A stretch of 64,000 bases of DNA from Panagrolaimus kolymaensis (taxonomy: Eukaryota; Nematoda; Chromadorea; Rhabditida; Panagrolaimidae), in the NCBI GenBank assembly GCA_028622995.1, contig JAJQJQ010000004.1, positions 9,238,001 to 9,302,000 of the forward strand. Direction: 5' to 3'. Shown here one piece after another: positions 46,733-59,100 of this stretch. How positions within the stretch are numbered: the first letter of the stretch is position 1; every line of letters starts with the position of its first letter. The translations under genes were made by a program, and so were the position numbers. Under the pieces are notes generated by a model. The model searched no databases and had not been told where the DNA came from. It was given only the letters and a program-made list of their open reading frames with translations.

Positions 46733-48420
46733 ATGAATTGGATTACACGAAGCAGATGTCAACCATCAAAATTTAATTTCAATTTATCATTAAAAGAACT
46801 CATGATTATTACTGGAAGAAAGATTGAACAAATTCAAATATCTGCTATTCATCGGTATGTTTCATTCTTTCATTCTTGTATTGCTATGTTTATACATGCT
46901 TTTTCAATTTTTAGACGTCGTCGATATTCCTGTAATCCTAAACCACTTGAAAGAAGTACATTCTATGAAAACAAATTCAACATCAATTGGACTACTGATC
47001 ATGGTACTACTGGTACAATATCGTTTGATGCAACTTTATTCAAAAAAAATCCAAAGAAAGAACAATTTCATACCAAGGTTTGTTACAACAGTATCTGATG
47101 CTATGTATTCACACTCAATAACTTTTAGGAATGGACACTAGTTGCTGAAGAAGTAACAAAGAATGGAAAAATCATACCGTTAGCTGAAATCAATCTGAAT
47201 TTGCGGTGCTTTGTTGACGGTGATACAGGACTTACAATGAAGATGAACTGCTTGCAAAAAGAAATCAAAAGTTGCAGACTTTCACTGACTATAAAAACGA
47301 CGCTTCTCAATAACCAACATTTCATGTGTGTTTTTCTCATAACAAATTGCTATTATATTGTGAACTTTTTAGGGATAGTACATTTCATAATGATACATCT
47401 GTTTTATCTTCAAATGCTCCTCCTGATATTTCTTTACCTGATCATAGTGACTGGATTCCTGATGGAGATCAAACATCAACAAGAAAAGGGTGTGAAACTG
47501 AAAGTGTTCATCGAGAAGAACATAACGAAGTTGATTCACTTTCCGAAGCTAAGAAACCTCCTGCTACATCAAGAGTTCGATATGTACCTTCAGAAATTAT
47601 CAAACCTTCTCCATCTTTACAAGTTCAACAAACTTTGGGTATGTTAATGGTGGATTTGGCTTTCATATTCTTTGCTCTTTTGATATGTTTTGTTACTCAT
47701 TTACTTATCCTTACTGTTTCAGATATGATTGTAGCAGAAATTGAAAAGTCAAACGTTGATGAATTTGTTGCTGAATATAAAGCTATGTTAAATCTTTATG
47801 AAAAACTCGAAGAAGTTGTTCAAAGTGCTGGTATGTTTATATTTTGGCAATGTTGTATAACTTTATTGATGGGGCTTGCACTTGCTGGTTTGCTCCCTTT
47901 GTATTATTGCTTGCTACACGTGTGCTCATTATGCTTGGATGTGTTACATTCATAGATTAATTTTTCAGAAGACGCATGTGAAGATGCTAAAATACGATTG
48001 AAATATGCTGAACAACATCTCATGGAAGCTAAAGAAGCATTGAATCAAGTCTTTCCACCTCCTCAAATGGTTTGTTACTGTCATCATTACTCAAGTAATC
48101 CATGCATGTATTGTTTTTAGGATACTGAAACAGATGATTGCGATGAATGTGAACTTGTGAAAATCAATGAAGAATCAAGAATGATTGCCGAAAGATTAAT
48201 GGAATTGGAAAATCTTCAGCAATATGTGGAAGAAAAGATTCGAAATGTTGGTAAGTTTCAAATGTGAATTTGTCGCTACAGTTTCTTATGCTTTTTTCAT
48301 TTTTCAGAACCTGGAAGTGAAGATGAACAAAAATATATTTCTCAACATTTAAAGCTCATCAACGAAAAGGATTCGCTTATTCAACGACAACATATTCTTC
48401 AAACTCAAGATGATAAATGA
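46733..48420 (+). CDS. Short EHBP1 paralogue: NT-C2 plus coiled-coil/partial bMERB, no CH domain
   Basis: Eight exons: 46733-46854, 46915-47077, 47129-47325, 47373-47638, 47723-47830, 47969-48069, 48121-48250, 48308-48420; 399 residues. The N-terminal 165 residues are an NT-C2 domain (FNFNLSLKELMI, RRRYSCNPKPLE, EWTLVAEEVTKNGKIIPLA) closely matching the full-length EHBP1 on the other strand at 49.9-56.2 kb, with introns at the same three codons. The C-terminal part has a coiled coil and a bMERB-like block (AERLMELENLQQYVEEKIRN, then HLKLINEKDSLIQRQ) that stops before the last bMERB helices. The calponin-homology domain is missing. EHBP1 links membranes, EHD/Rab proteins and actin in endocytic recycling; this form could bind membrane and Rab but not actin (inference). 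A TTTTTCAG seven nt before ATG suggests trans-splicing. Confidence 0.85.
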
Positions 48421-49851
48421 ATGGAGCAGCTGTAACGACGACGATGATCATTTTATCCTTATTTTTCTTTTGTAGTATGTGTGTATATTGTAATTATTGT
48501 ATTGCATCATTTTCTGAATTGTGGTTAAATAAATCTAAAACTTTGTGTAAACTTTTTTTTGTAATTTTTTGAATTTTATGGATTGTTTTAGTTTGAATAT
48601 TCTGTTGCTGTAATTCGTGCTGCGTAAATTGAACAAACATAGCATGTTTATTATTTATTAGTTATAAAAAATGGGTTACAGAATTAATTTGATCAATGAA
48701 TGACGAAAACAATAAAAAGCAAGGAGACTAGGAAACAGGGCTTCAAAAAAGTTCAGCACAACAAAATAAAAAATATATGTAATTTGAAAATAAAAAAGCA
48801 AAATGAAAGCACAAACAACAAAACTTTAAATTCCGGATGCATATGCTTTAATAAAATAAAATTAGACCTCTAATAATAAAAACAGCGACTTTTAACTAGG
48901 TACCGGCATGTACATTTCGCCAACCCAATGCCAAGCAAAAAGGATGGCAACGATGACACTTTTTTTTCAAAATTTTTAAATGCATTGATTCATTTATGTT
49001 TTATCCATCTTATTTTTTGTTGTTTTTCCAATCTGATAGCCCGTAAAAAACTGTAATTGACATGTGCAATCCTTTTAGAGTGAAATATGGGGAAAATGGG
49101 GAGGAAAACAGTTTTTTATTTTTCCTGAGCCAGAGTAAAGGTCGACAAATTTTTATTTTTTGATAGTAATATTCCTCATAAAAATTTGCATATAATATCA
49201 AAAATCCTGGGGTGCACCAACCAGAAAAGTCACTTTCCCAAGTTATAACGTGTATCTGGTGCATGTATCGCAACACCTTTTCTTATCCAATGAGCTTTTT
49301 CCAAGTCATTATTTATTCTACGCCTTTTAATTAGCATATTTTATCCTAAAATATAATTTAAAAAAACCAAAATATCAGCCATCTGCATGCACCATAATGT
49401 CCTTATCGCCTGCTTCTTCAGTTGCAACATGCGAAAAAACAAAGGGAAAAGGAAAGGACATCATTGCCATTTTTTACTTCAAATGCGCATATTGAAACCC
49501 AAATATCTTAATACTGAGTAAAGAAAAAATTATTATCTCCTCTATCATTAAATTCCCCGTATTCGAAAGTACCTATCCCTCTAGACAAAATATCAAAACA
49601 AAGAAACTTCATTTTTCACTTGCCGGTACCTACTTTTAACAAAGATAAAGTTTCAAAGAAAAAAAAGCTTGCATAAAACTAACAACAAAAAAACTTTTTG
49701 AGAATGGGAAACTAAAAAAATCCAAAACACCGGTGTTTTAGTTTATTTATTTGATTGATTGAATGGCCTCGAATTATTTTTCTATTTTTCATCTCTCATT
49801 GAAGAAAAAAGGATAAAATTTAGGAAACTTTAATAATTTTAAAAATGATTC
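48421..49851. other. Convergent spacer between the two EHBP1 paralogues
   Basis: Tail-to-tail spacer with AATAAA near 48528 for the short paralogue. Half of it is the hAT-like element listed next. No other gene seen. Confidence 0.5.
48897..49632. mobile_element. Second hAT-like non-autonomous element
   Basis: Ends TAGGTACCGGCA at left and its exact complement TGCCGGTACCTA at right, flanked by the 8-bp direct repeat CTTTTAAC (48889-48896 and 49633-49640). The 736-bp interior has no supported ORF; the longest frame (minus strand, about 49010-49276) shows no transposase motif. End bases (TAGG) and the 8-bp duplication match the first hAT-like element, but the rest of the termini differ, so it belongs to another family. 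Confidence 0.75.
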
Positions 49852-52800
49852 TCAGCTAATAGTTTTCGTTTTAAAAAAATTTATAATTTTTTGTGATGCA
49901 TTTAGAGGTTCTTGTGAGCCTCGAAAGAAATTTTGGGATCTTTCAAGGGTTCTTCGACCTCGTTCATCTTGTTCTTCCTCACTGAAAAATTATTGATCGT
50001 TAGTAATTTTTTGGACTGGGTTAAAACTTACTCGGCTTCTTTTTCAATTAATCTTTCTGCGAGTTCATTCTTTTTATCAATCAACGATTTGTATTCTTGG
50101 ACCAGATCATCGATTCGCTGCTTTTCTTCCTCGGTTTTATCGATGTCTAAAAAATTTATTTTTTTCTTAGAAATTTGTGAAATCTTTGCAATGATATAAA
50201 ATTTTTTTTCAAACTTATTGTTTTAATTTTTCCGAGCTTTGTGATATTTATTTTTTTTGTTTTTTTTTCTACCACGGCTTCACATCGCGTTTTATTTTAT
50301 TTTTATGGAAAAAAAACATTCGAAGAAAAGAAAGAAATCAAAACATTTTTTGAAAAAAGCACGGTGAGAAAAAATAAATATCGTCTCATATTTTATTTTA
50401 CAATCAAATTTGAAGCATACACAATTCATTTTTTTCTTTTATTTTTTGAATATTTTTTAGTAAAAATTTTTATTTGTTTTTGCAATTCTTATTATTAATG
50501 ATTTTAGCAGAGTCGAAAAAACTCAAAAAATAAAAATTAACTAAATTTTATTAAATGAAAGATATGTTTGTTAGTTAAGCAGAAAACTTAAAAATAAAAT
50601 TTGCAAAAAAAATATCTGCATGAATGATCATGAAATAGCCAAAAAAAATTCACATGTTCCCTCCCAACAAAGAAGACACTTCAACGATTTAAAGAAAATG
50701 TTTTCGTTAGAATTTTTTTTCTATCTATTTTTTACGAATAAAACAAGCAATAATTAAACTAACCATTATTTCTTGTTACTTCATTAACTTGTTGTTGAAC
50801 AATTCCAAGTTTTTCTTCAACTTCACTCATTTCTGCTGCAACATTAAAATAATCTTGTTTTCTAATTAATGCATCTTTTTCATTAATTAATTTTATATGT
50901 TCTTTAAAATATTTTTCTTCTTCTTCACTTCCAGCTTCTGCAACAACAAAAAAAATTAGAAATCAAAAATAAATATTTATGCAAATTTTTTTGCCGCTAA
51001 AACTATTATTAAAAACAAACCAATATTTTGAAGTTTTTCTTCCACATATCTTTGAAGATTTTGAACTTCGGCAATTCTTTCACCAATTTTTTGGAGTTCT
51101 TCATTTATATCTTCAACGTTTATAACATTTCTCTCAAACGATGTAACAATTTTACGAGTGGGTGTTGCATTTAAACTATTATCATATGGTTGACTTCGAG
51201 GGGTAGTGTCCTATAAAAAAAATCAGACATGGTAATAGCAGAAAGAATTTTTTTTGAGGTTTTTGGTTAAAAATTTGTTAAAGCTTTTTGCCTATAAAAT
51301 TAACTATGAAGCATGGGAATAATATTTTGGTCAAAAAAAATATTATGTATTTTGTTAAATTAAAAAAAGGTCTAAAATTTCAGGGCTTTTTTGCTTAAAA
51401 AATCCAAAATAAATATTTTAATAATGGTGCAGAAATTAAAATATTTTTGATATGCAAAAAAGTTAGTCTCAAAGGAAAAAAGCATTAAATCTAAAATTTT
51501 AACAAAGAAAACTTTAGTAAATTAGCAATTAATCTTTAATAAATTTTTATTTGGGGAATTATGCTTCTTTTTTTTGGGTTTCAAAAAATCTCCAAAGCTT
51601 AAGTGTTCGCAATATAGCTGAGTCAAAAGTCAAAAATACAACATCGAAAATAATTTTAAAAAACACCAAAATGCTACTAATCACGAGAAACAACACTAAC
51701 CATAATTGTTGTTGTTGCTGTTGTTGGGTTTGGTTGATAATTTATAGGATTATAAGACATATATTGAGATAAAGTATCAGCAAGCTCTGCGCCTCTCATA
51801 CTTCCATATCTTTTAACTCTATCAAATGCTGATGAAGGAGGTTGCATGCCAGGAGCGGCATTATGGGGATTTGAAGATAAATATCCATTATTTGGTGACG
51901 ATGTTGAAGGCTACAAAAAAAAATAACAAAAAACTATTTTTTTCTAGCAAAAATAATAAATAAAAAAGCGTTAAAAACCATTCAGGAAATTTTTTTAACA
52001 ATATTTATAAATAAAAAGTTACGATACGCGAATAACAAAAAATAAAAATAGCGGTGGAAATGTTTAAAGCAACTTACAAATAATGCATTAGCAGAAATAT
52101 CAGAACCATGTCTTTGGTGGCCATCTGAAAAAATGTAATTAAATTATTTTGGCAATCATCAAAGGTTAAGCGATGACATTTGGAAAGAAAAAAAACAAGC
52201 ACAAAAATAGATGGTTGGTGAATAAAAAAAGATTTGTTAATGGATGGTACTAACTAACTAAAAGCTGGATTTGTCCGAAAACTTAAATTTAAGAAAATTA
52301 AAATGCATTGGTTTTTATTTTTATAGCCATTTTATTTCTTCTCGAACCTAACCTTTTTTGAGATTTTTTCATTTTTAATAAAAAAAAATTTAAGATTTCG
52401 ATAAGAAATTTTAATTTAATTATAGTGTTTTGTTATTGACCGATTGATTTTTTTTCGGTGCCGTAATCATCTTGGCACAAATACTAAAAATTGAATGGAA
52501 AAAAGTGTATGAATATCGAAAATTATGGGTCGTCCTAGTTACCAGAATCCAAAATATAAGAATATAAAGAGGAGATCAATGATATTCACTAATAATGCCA
52601 GCTTAAAGTTAGTAGTACCATAAAAACGACTGGGGAAAAAAAGTATGTAAAATCAAAAAAAACAGACAATGTTGTTTACGTTCAAATGCTGGAGAAGCAT
52701 TTGCACTTCGAATGGAATAAAAATTATATTGTTGCTGTTGCTGTTGTTGCTGTCGATCTAAAAATTGCTGTGAAACAACGAACAAAAAAAAAACCACAAA

Positions 52801-55800
52801 AAAATTTTTTTAGTGGAGAAAAAAGAAAAAAGTTTCACAAAAAACAACATCGATCGTTTGTTATTACAGTAAATAATTTTACAGAAATTATTTTCACTCA
52901 TATAAAAAAACTTGGCACTTTTTCTCGATGGAAAAAACTTACTTCGATTATTCATGGATTTTGACATGAGTGAAGATGAAGCAGATGGGTCACTGCTATT
53001 ATGTAATTCCTCAATTAATCTTCTGGCTTCTTCTTTTCGACGACGATTTTCTTCTTCCTCTGAAAGATTATTGGAAGGGTATCTGTCGTGTCCATTAAAT
53101 CTTTGGGGCTCCATTGGAGCTGGAGGAGGTGGTGAACGAGGTAAGGATGCTGCTGAAGCTTCTTTAGCCACACTATCGGCAAGGAATTTCATTTCACTAA
53201 AAAATTAATTATTTTTAAATGAGAAATTTTGCTAAAAAAATAAAGTTTTGCAATATTGGAATTTTTATGAATCTTTGAAACTTGCTAATTTTAATAACTT
53301 CAGAGTATTTTATGTAAAAAATATGCTAATTTTTGCCGCAGAAAAAATTTTCAATGACGGATCAAAAGTTTGGTTATTTTTTTAGTAAATTCAATAAGAT
53401 GAAATTCCCTGTTTTAAATTAGATATGTATGCAAATTTGGTTGAATTTTTAATTACTTTTTTCTTAAATTCTTTTGGCGGTAAAATGAATTCTCAAATTT
53501 CAAAGTTTTAACTTTAATCTTTTAAATTTTCCAAATTTAATTTTAACTAAAAAAAATCCTTACTCTGCCATTCTTTTCAATTCCTCTTCATGCTCATCTA
53601 ATTCTTTGATGGAATCTCTTCGGGATCTTGTGTGGGGTCGCAGAGGTTCATCATTTTTTTCATTCACCATCAACAATGGCGAAGAAGGATTTTCATTTTC
53701 TGTGGAAGTTGAAATACGAAATTTTGATGTTAATTTTCCTTCCTTTATTTTTATTGGCGCCGTCGAAGATGATGAAGAAGAAGCCATGGCTGCTGCTGCG
53801 GTGGAATTATCAATTTCATCTTCACGTTTTTCTCTTAACATTTGCATTCTTTTCACATCATGAATAACATATTTTTCTGTTTCAGATGGTTCAAAAAATT
53901 GCGATCTTCGATAACCACCTGTTTGATCATTATCAGCAGCGGCATCGGTGGTATCACCAAAATTTAAATCATTGTGTAAAGCTTGACGCAAATTTTTTAA
54001 ATATGCTGTAATTAATTTTTCATTTGGATATGTTGTAATTTCAGATTCATCCAAATCTCTAAAAAATAGTTGGGGAATTATTTAAATAAAATAAATTTAA
54101 AAAAAATTCTTGGATTGAAAAAGCTTTAAAAAGTATTTTTTTTTGGGGTCAAAATCAAAAAAAAACTTTTACCTTTTAACTCCCATAGTTTTAGCTGAAT
54201 CAAAAGCAATTTTGCAATTTTCTTTTTGGCCAGTTTTAGTTCCAGAAAAATCTAAATTTTCATATTTTCCTATCAAAGCTGGATCGTATCGATGTAAAAT
54301 AGCACAAAATCCAAGGCCCGATCTCCAACTTTTAGAAAAATCTGTTATTTTTACGCCTTTATATCCCCGCGTTACTCGTTGACACCATTCAAGCAAAGGT
54401 TCATCCGCTCTGGGTGTTGGAGGTGGAGGGGCGAGATTTCGAACAACTGTGTGAATGCTTTGTCTCCTTTCTTCTGAAAAATCAAGGGATGGAGGTTGTT
54501 GGTGTCTTTGATTGGAAGATGAAGGCTGCTGCGACTGTTGGGATGGAAAAGAAGGAGAATCTTCAGTGGAAGAATCCGTTCGACGTCGAGATGAAATTGA
54601 TATTCGATGTCTGAAAAAAAAATATATATGGATTTTATTTAATTATTTATAAAACAAACTTTTTCGATATAAAAAGTTTTAGTTTACAAAATAAGAGACA
54701 AATTCAAATACATTTTATTTTTTAAATTTGCATTTATCAAAAAACTTTAAAAGCAACGAAAAAAGTTTTGAATTTTTTTCTTTTTTCTTTTGTTTTCTTC
54801 AGAAATTTAAAGTTCGATAAATTTATTTTAAAATTGCTTTTATTTTATAATAAATAGTTTTTGTTTGTTGAAAATCAAAAATTGTCTGACTCTTTGAAAA
54901 CAGCTTTGGAAAACTAACGAAATTATTAGAAGAAAGAATCTAAGGCAATTAAGAAAATTTAGCGGTTTTGTCGATAAAAAATTTTACCCTTTAAAAATAA
55001 TATAAAATTACTTACGGTGGCAAAGGTGGCGGAGGCTCAACATGCCTCCTTCTATTATTTTCATTCTCCTCGAGCTCAACAGGTTCAGGTTGTTCCCATG
55101 CTCGTTTAGGTTGGGTTGGAGGCGTGGGTTTAACAACGACGGCGGCAACAACTTCCGAAGATTTTTCTTCTTCATCATTCCAATTTTCAAAATCTTTCGT
55201 AATTTTTTTTACCCCTTCCACAATTCTTTGATTATTATTACTATTTTCATTTTCGATTGGTAATGGAATATCCACTGGAATTTTTATGGATGAAATGGAG
55301 GCATTACTTTGGAGGTCGTCATCCCTAAAAAATTGTTTGGAATATATAAAAAAATTTTAAAGAAAAAATGACGACTAACATGGCATTTCCTTCTTTGAGA
55401 AGAGTGGAAGATAATATCAGTGAAAGCGTGCAATTATTGACATCTTTTTGTAAACATCTCAATTTTAGTTTTAATTCTGTTTTAACATCAGGATTTTGAT
55501 TGACAAAAAAGCATAAATTTAAAGACACTGCTGCAAGAGGTCGAGGTTTGCCTTTTTTTGTTATTTCTTCTGCAACCAATGTCCATTCCTAAAATAAAAT
55601 TAAAAAAATTTATTGTTTTATATTGAAAAAAAAATTGTTTCTGGAATATATATTTTTTTAGAGGAAAGTTTTCATAGTTTTGGGAATATTTAAATTTGTT
55701 TCATTGTTTCGCGAACAAATATTTTTATTTTGATAAAAATTTTCAGGAAAATATAAGTTTTTCGAGGGCGCAGAGAAGAGATTTTTTCGGAGCTAACCTT

Positions 55801-56190
55801 ATTATCAAATTGATCTTTATTTGGATCTTTAAATAAAGTTGTATCTAAACTTATTGTATCTGCATCAAGATCAGGCCAAACAATCATAAATTTATTTTCA
55901 TTTGAAAAACTTTTTTCCAGCGGTCTTGGATCACATGAATATTGGCGACGACTAAAAAAAAATAATTTATATATGTATTTTGTTTTTGGAGAATAAAAAA
56001 TAAATAAAAATTCGAGAATGAATTTTTTCTAAATCTCTAAAATCCAAAAAGTTTACCGATGCATGCATGAAATTTGAATTTTTTCAGGTTTTCTTCCAGA
56101 ATCAATAATTAATTCTTTAAATGTTAAAGTAAAATTATATTTTGATGCTTGATGCCCAGTTCGTTTAATCTTTTTCCAAACCATTGTCAT
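49852..56190 (-). CDS. ehbp-1: EHBP1 (EH domain-binding protein 1): NT-C2, CH and bMERB domains
   Basis: Endocytic-recycling adaptor linking Rab8/10-type GTPases and EHD proteins to actin and membrane. Fourteen exons in coding order: 56190-56057, 55951-55798, 55588-55380, 55324-55016, 54610-54173, 54058-53564, 53196-52943, 52757-52680, 52124-52078, 51910-51701, 51210-51021, 50937-50764, 50146-50032, 49981-49852; phases agree, 978 residues. NT-C2 about 1-165; a Pro/Ser/Gln-rich linker; a single calponin-homology domain about 338-442 (LLEWCQRVTRGYKGVKITDF, SGLGFCAILHRYDPALI); a charged coiled coil (HEEELKRMADEMKFLAD); a polyglutamine-rich exon; then bMERB about 800-940 (QRYVEEKLQNIG, KYFKEHIKLINEKDALI, KQRIDDLVQEYKSLIDKKNE). 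The C-terminus ends FFKTKTIS, not an obvious prenylation box. Exon 1 begins 7 nt after an acceptor (TATAG), consistent with trans-splicing. Introns lack the AAACTG motif. Confidence 0.92.
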
Positions 56191-59100
56191 TATTTCTCTA
56201 TAATAAAAAAAAATCAGCATAAATCCAATTCAATTATTGCCGAAAAACAAATTTTTTTTAAATAAACGCAACAAGTCTCAAATTTTTATATTTAAAAAAA
56301 TATTCACGAAAATCCTTTATTTGAAAAATACTTAGAACCCAAATTTAAGGAAGTTAGGTAATTCTTTTTTTTCTATGGAATATATAAATATAAATCGCGT
56401 AATTATTTCCTTCCAAAAAAAAAGTTTCATTTTTTTTAGTTCGAAAAAAATATATAAAAATAAATCAATAAGCAGCAGCAAAAATGAGAAAAAGAAGAGA
56501 GAGAAGAGAACGAAAAGAAAAAAATTGCAGCAGCAACAGCAACGAACGAACGACGACACAAAAAGAGCCAACACTTCGTTTATTTTTATTTTTTTTTGGT
56601 TGAAAAACACCACAAAAAAAGGAAAATATTGCAGCAACTATTGTCGTCGTCAGAAAGAAAAAGAGTGAGCGTTTTTGTTTTGGTTCATCATTCTTTCTCA
56701 AAAAAAGTTTTTTAAGTGTCGTGAAAATGGAAGATAATTTTTTAAAGTGTTTCTTATTTTAAAGAAAAATAAAATCAACAACAAATTAAATTTCAATTTG
56801 TAATTTTTAATTAACTTTTAATTATCGAATGGTTTTTATTTGTTTGATTTTTTGGAGGTGAAAATTTGCGGTAATTTTTATTTTTCTGGGAATTATTAAA
56901 TTTCTGGAATTTATGAATTTTTTAGAGATTTTTTTGAAATTATGAAAAAAACCCAAAATTCCTAAAAGTTAAATGTTTTTCTGAAAATATGTATTCAATG
57001 TTTTTTTAATCCAAAATTGAATTTACTAAAATTCTGGTTCCTATCTAGAAAAACCCTTAAATTTTAATTTGTATCTAACAAAAAAAATATTTTTCAAAAC
57101 CCTTGGTTTTTGCGTTCCAAAACTGCAGGTTTCCTTAGAAATTTTATTACAGTATTTTTATTTTTTATCCCAACCAAAATTGCTATCAGATTTCTTAAAG
57201 CTTTTTTATTATTTTATTTTATTTTTGCATCCAAAATCAAAGAAGCAGCGTCGTCAGTTATCTCAAAATTCAACAACACTTAATTTGTGCTTGGTTTTAC
57301 GTATTTTTCTTCAAATTACACCCTTGACTCTCTTCTTTTTTTGCTTTGTGTTGCTTTACTAATTACTTACTTCACAACTTTTTCTTTCTTCCCACTTTTT
57401 TTCCTTCTAAACTTCATCCAGTTGAAATCTAAACCATGTCATCGCCGCTGCCGCCGTCAAGCCGATTTTTTTTTATATTTTTTTTAGTCTTTCAAAAAAA
57501 TTGGAGAAATTGAAAAATGAGCATCAAATATTTATTGATAAATATTGAGAAAGAAAACTCTTTTTTATTTTATTGTGAACGTTCATGCATGCAAATGCAT
57601 GGGTGTATTATTGTGTGTTGGTGGAGGAGTTATAAAACAAAAAACAAAAAAAATAAGGAACGTGGTGATGTTGTTTGATGGTGGCGTGTCACACCCATCG
57701 TCGACCAAACCTTTTTTTTATTTTTTTACACCACTTTTTTTAAATGAAAATTGCGTTCTGATGTGACAGTTATGGATTAATTTTGTTTTTAGTTATTTTT
57801 GAGTTAAAGAAAAATTTATTTCAGTTTCTTTTTATTATTTTTTAGAATTTGGAAGGTCGAGGTTCTTGGAATGAAAATAACATGGTATTATAATTGCTTT
57901 TAAGCGATTACTACCCAACATTTGAAAAGTGCAAGTTTGATGATGATAGTGAATCATAAATTTTGTAGTTTGACCTTTTTTTAATTTTATCCACCACTAA
58001 AAATAATTATTTTTTTGCTTATTCATTATTTCTCATATCATCTCCCTTATGCCTTGCTTCATTGTTCTCTTGGGATTATTGTGATAAATATTTTGGCTTT
58101 GAAATTACATACATAGAATTACAAAAAAATTTAATTTTAGAGATGATTTGGAAGTCAAAGAATTGTTTGTTTTCGCCATGTTTTTATTTTTTTAAATACA
58201 TACTTTGATTTTAATCTCCAATGTTTTTATTGCCAACTATTTTTGATTCATGATTTCTTCCTTAATAATCCATTAGTCTAAATTTAACATAAAAAATAAC
58301 AACCCAAAATTGATGGATGATAATAAAAACTTTTGCTTTTTTTTATATCTAAAAAAAGATACCATTATTAAATCTGTTGTTGGTGTATTCCAATTTTCAT
58401 TGAATGCACTTTTTATTATTGTTAGGTTTTAATAAATAAATTAAAAGCTTTTAATATTTTTTAAAGTTTAATTTATTCGATAAAATTTAAATATTTATCC
58501 TTTAAAAAGGTCGATTTGGTAGTTGAAAATATTGGAGAAAATTTTATTAAAAAAAGTTTAGCTCTTCCCGTAAATGACGACCAATTTGGAGATAGGTATC
58601 GGTATGTTGAAGAGACATCTATGGAAGTTATATTCCACCCAAAATGCTATGAACTATCCATAAAACGAGGTTATCAAAATTTTCACTTCCATTTAGCTTT
58701 TTTCGCTTGAAACTTTTAAGATAAATGGCAATTCTCTGATCTAAGGGAATTTAGAATCGGGTGAACACTTTTTTTTGTTATTGCTTGCAAACTCTGTCTT
58801 TTCGTTACTACCGTAATTTCTTCTTCTTCCGTTTTGCATTTTTTTCATTTTTTAAACAATATTTCATATTTCTTTTTCTTCTTCCATTTTAAAACATTTG
58901 AAACTTGCAACCACCAAGTAAGTAACAACACAAAAACAAAAAAAATTATTCCAAAAAAGAAAAAAAACATGCCCTTTCTTTTTTTTATATTTCATTTTAA
59001 GCTTTTAAGTTAACTTATTGTTTTTTTGTTTGCTCCTGCTACTAGAGCTAGCTAGCTGCTTCTGTTGCGTTCCCTCCATATATTTTTTTTTTACTTCCGC

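Noticed and set aside
49010..49276. Frame inside the second hAT-like element as transposase
   Set aside because: 88 codons, non-ATG start and no hAT dimerisation or catalytic motifs; the element is better seen as non-autonomous.
52728..52757. CAG/CAA run as an expanded microsatellite of interest
   Set aside because: It encodes a short polyglutamine of about eight residues within an EHBP1 exon with fitting phases; ordinary low-complexity linker.
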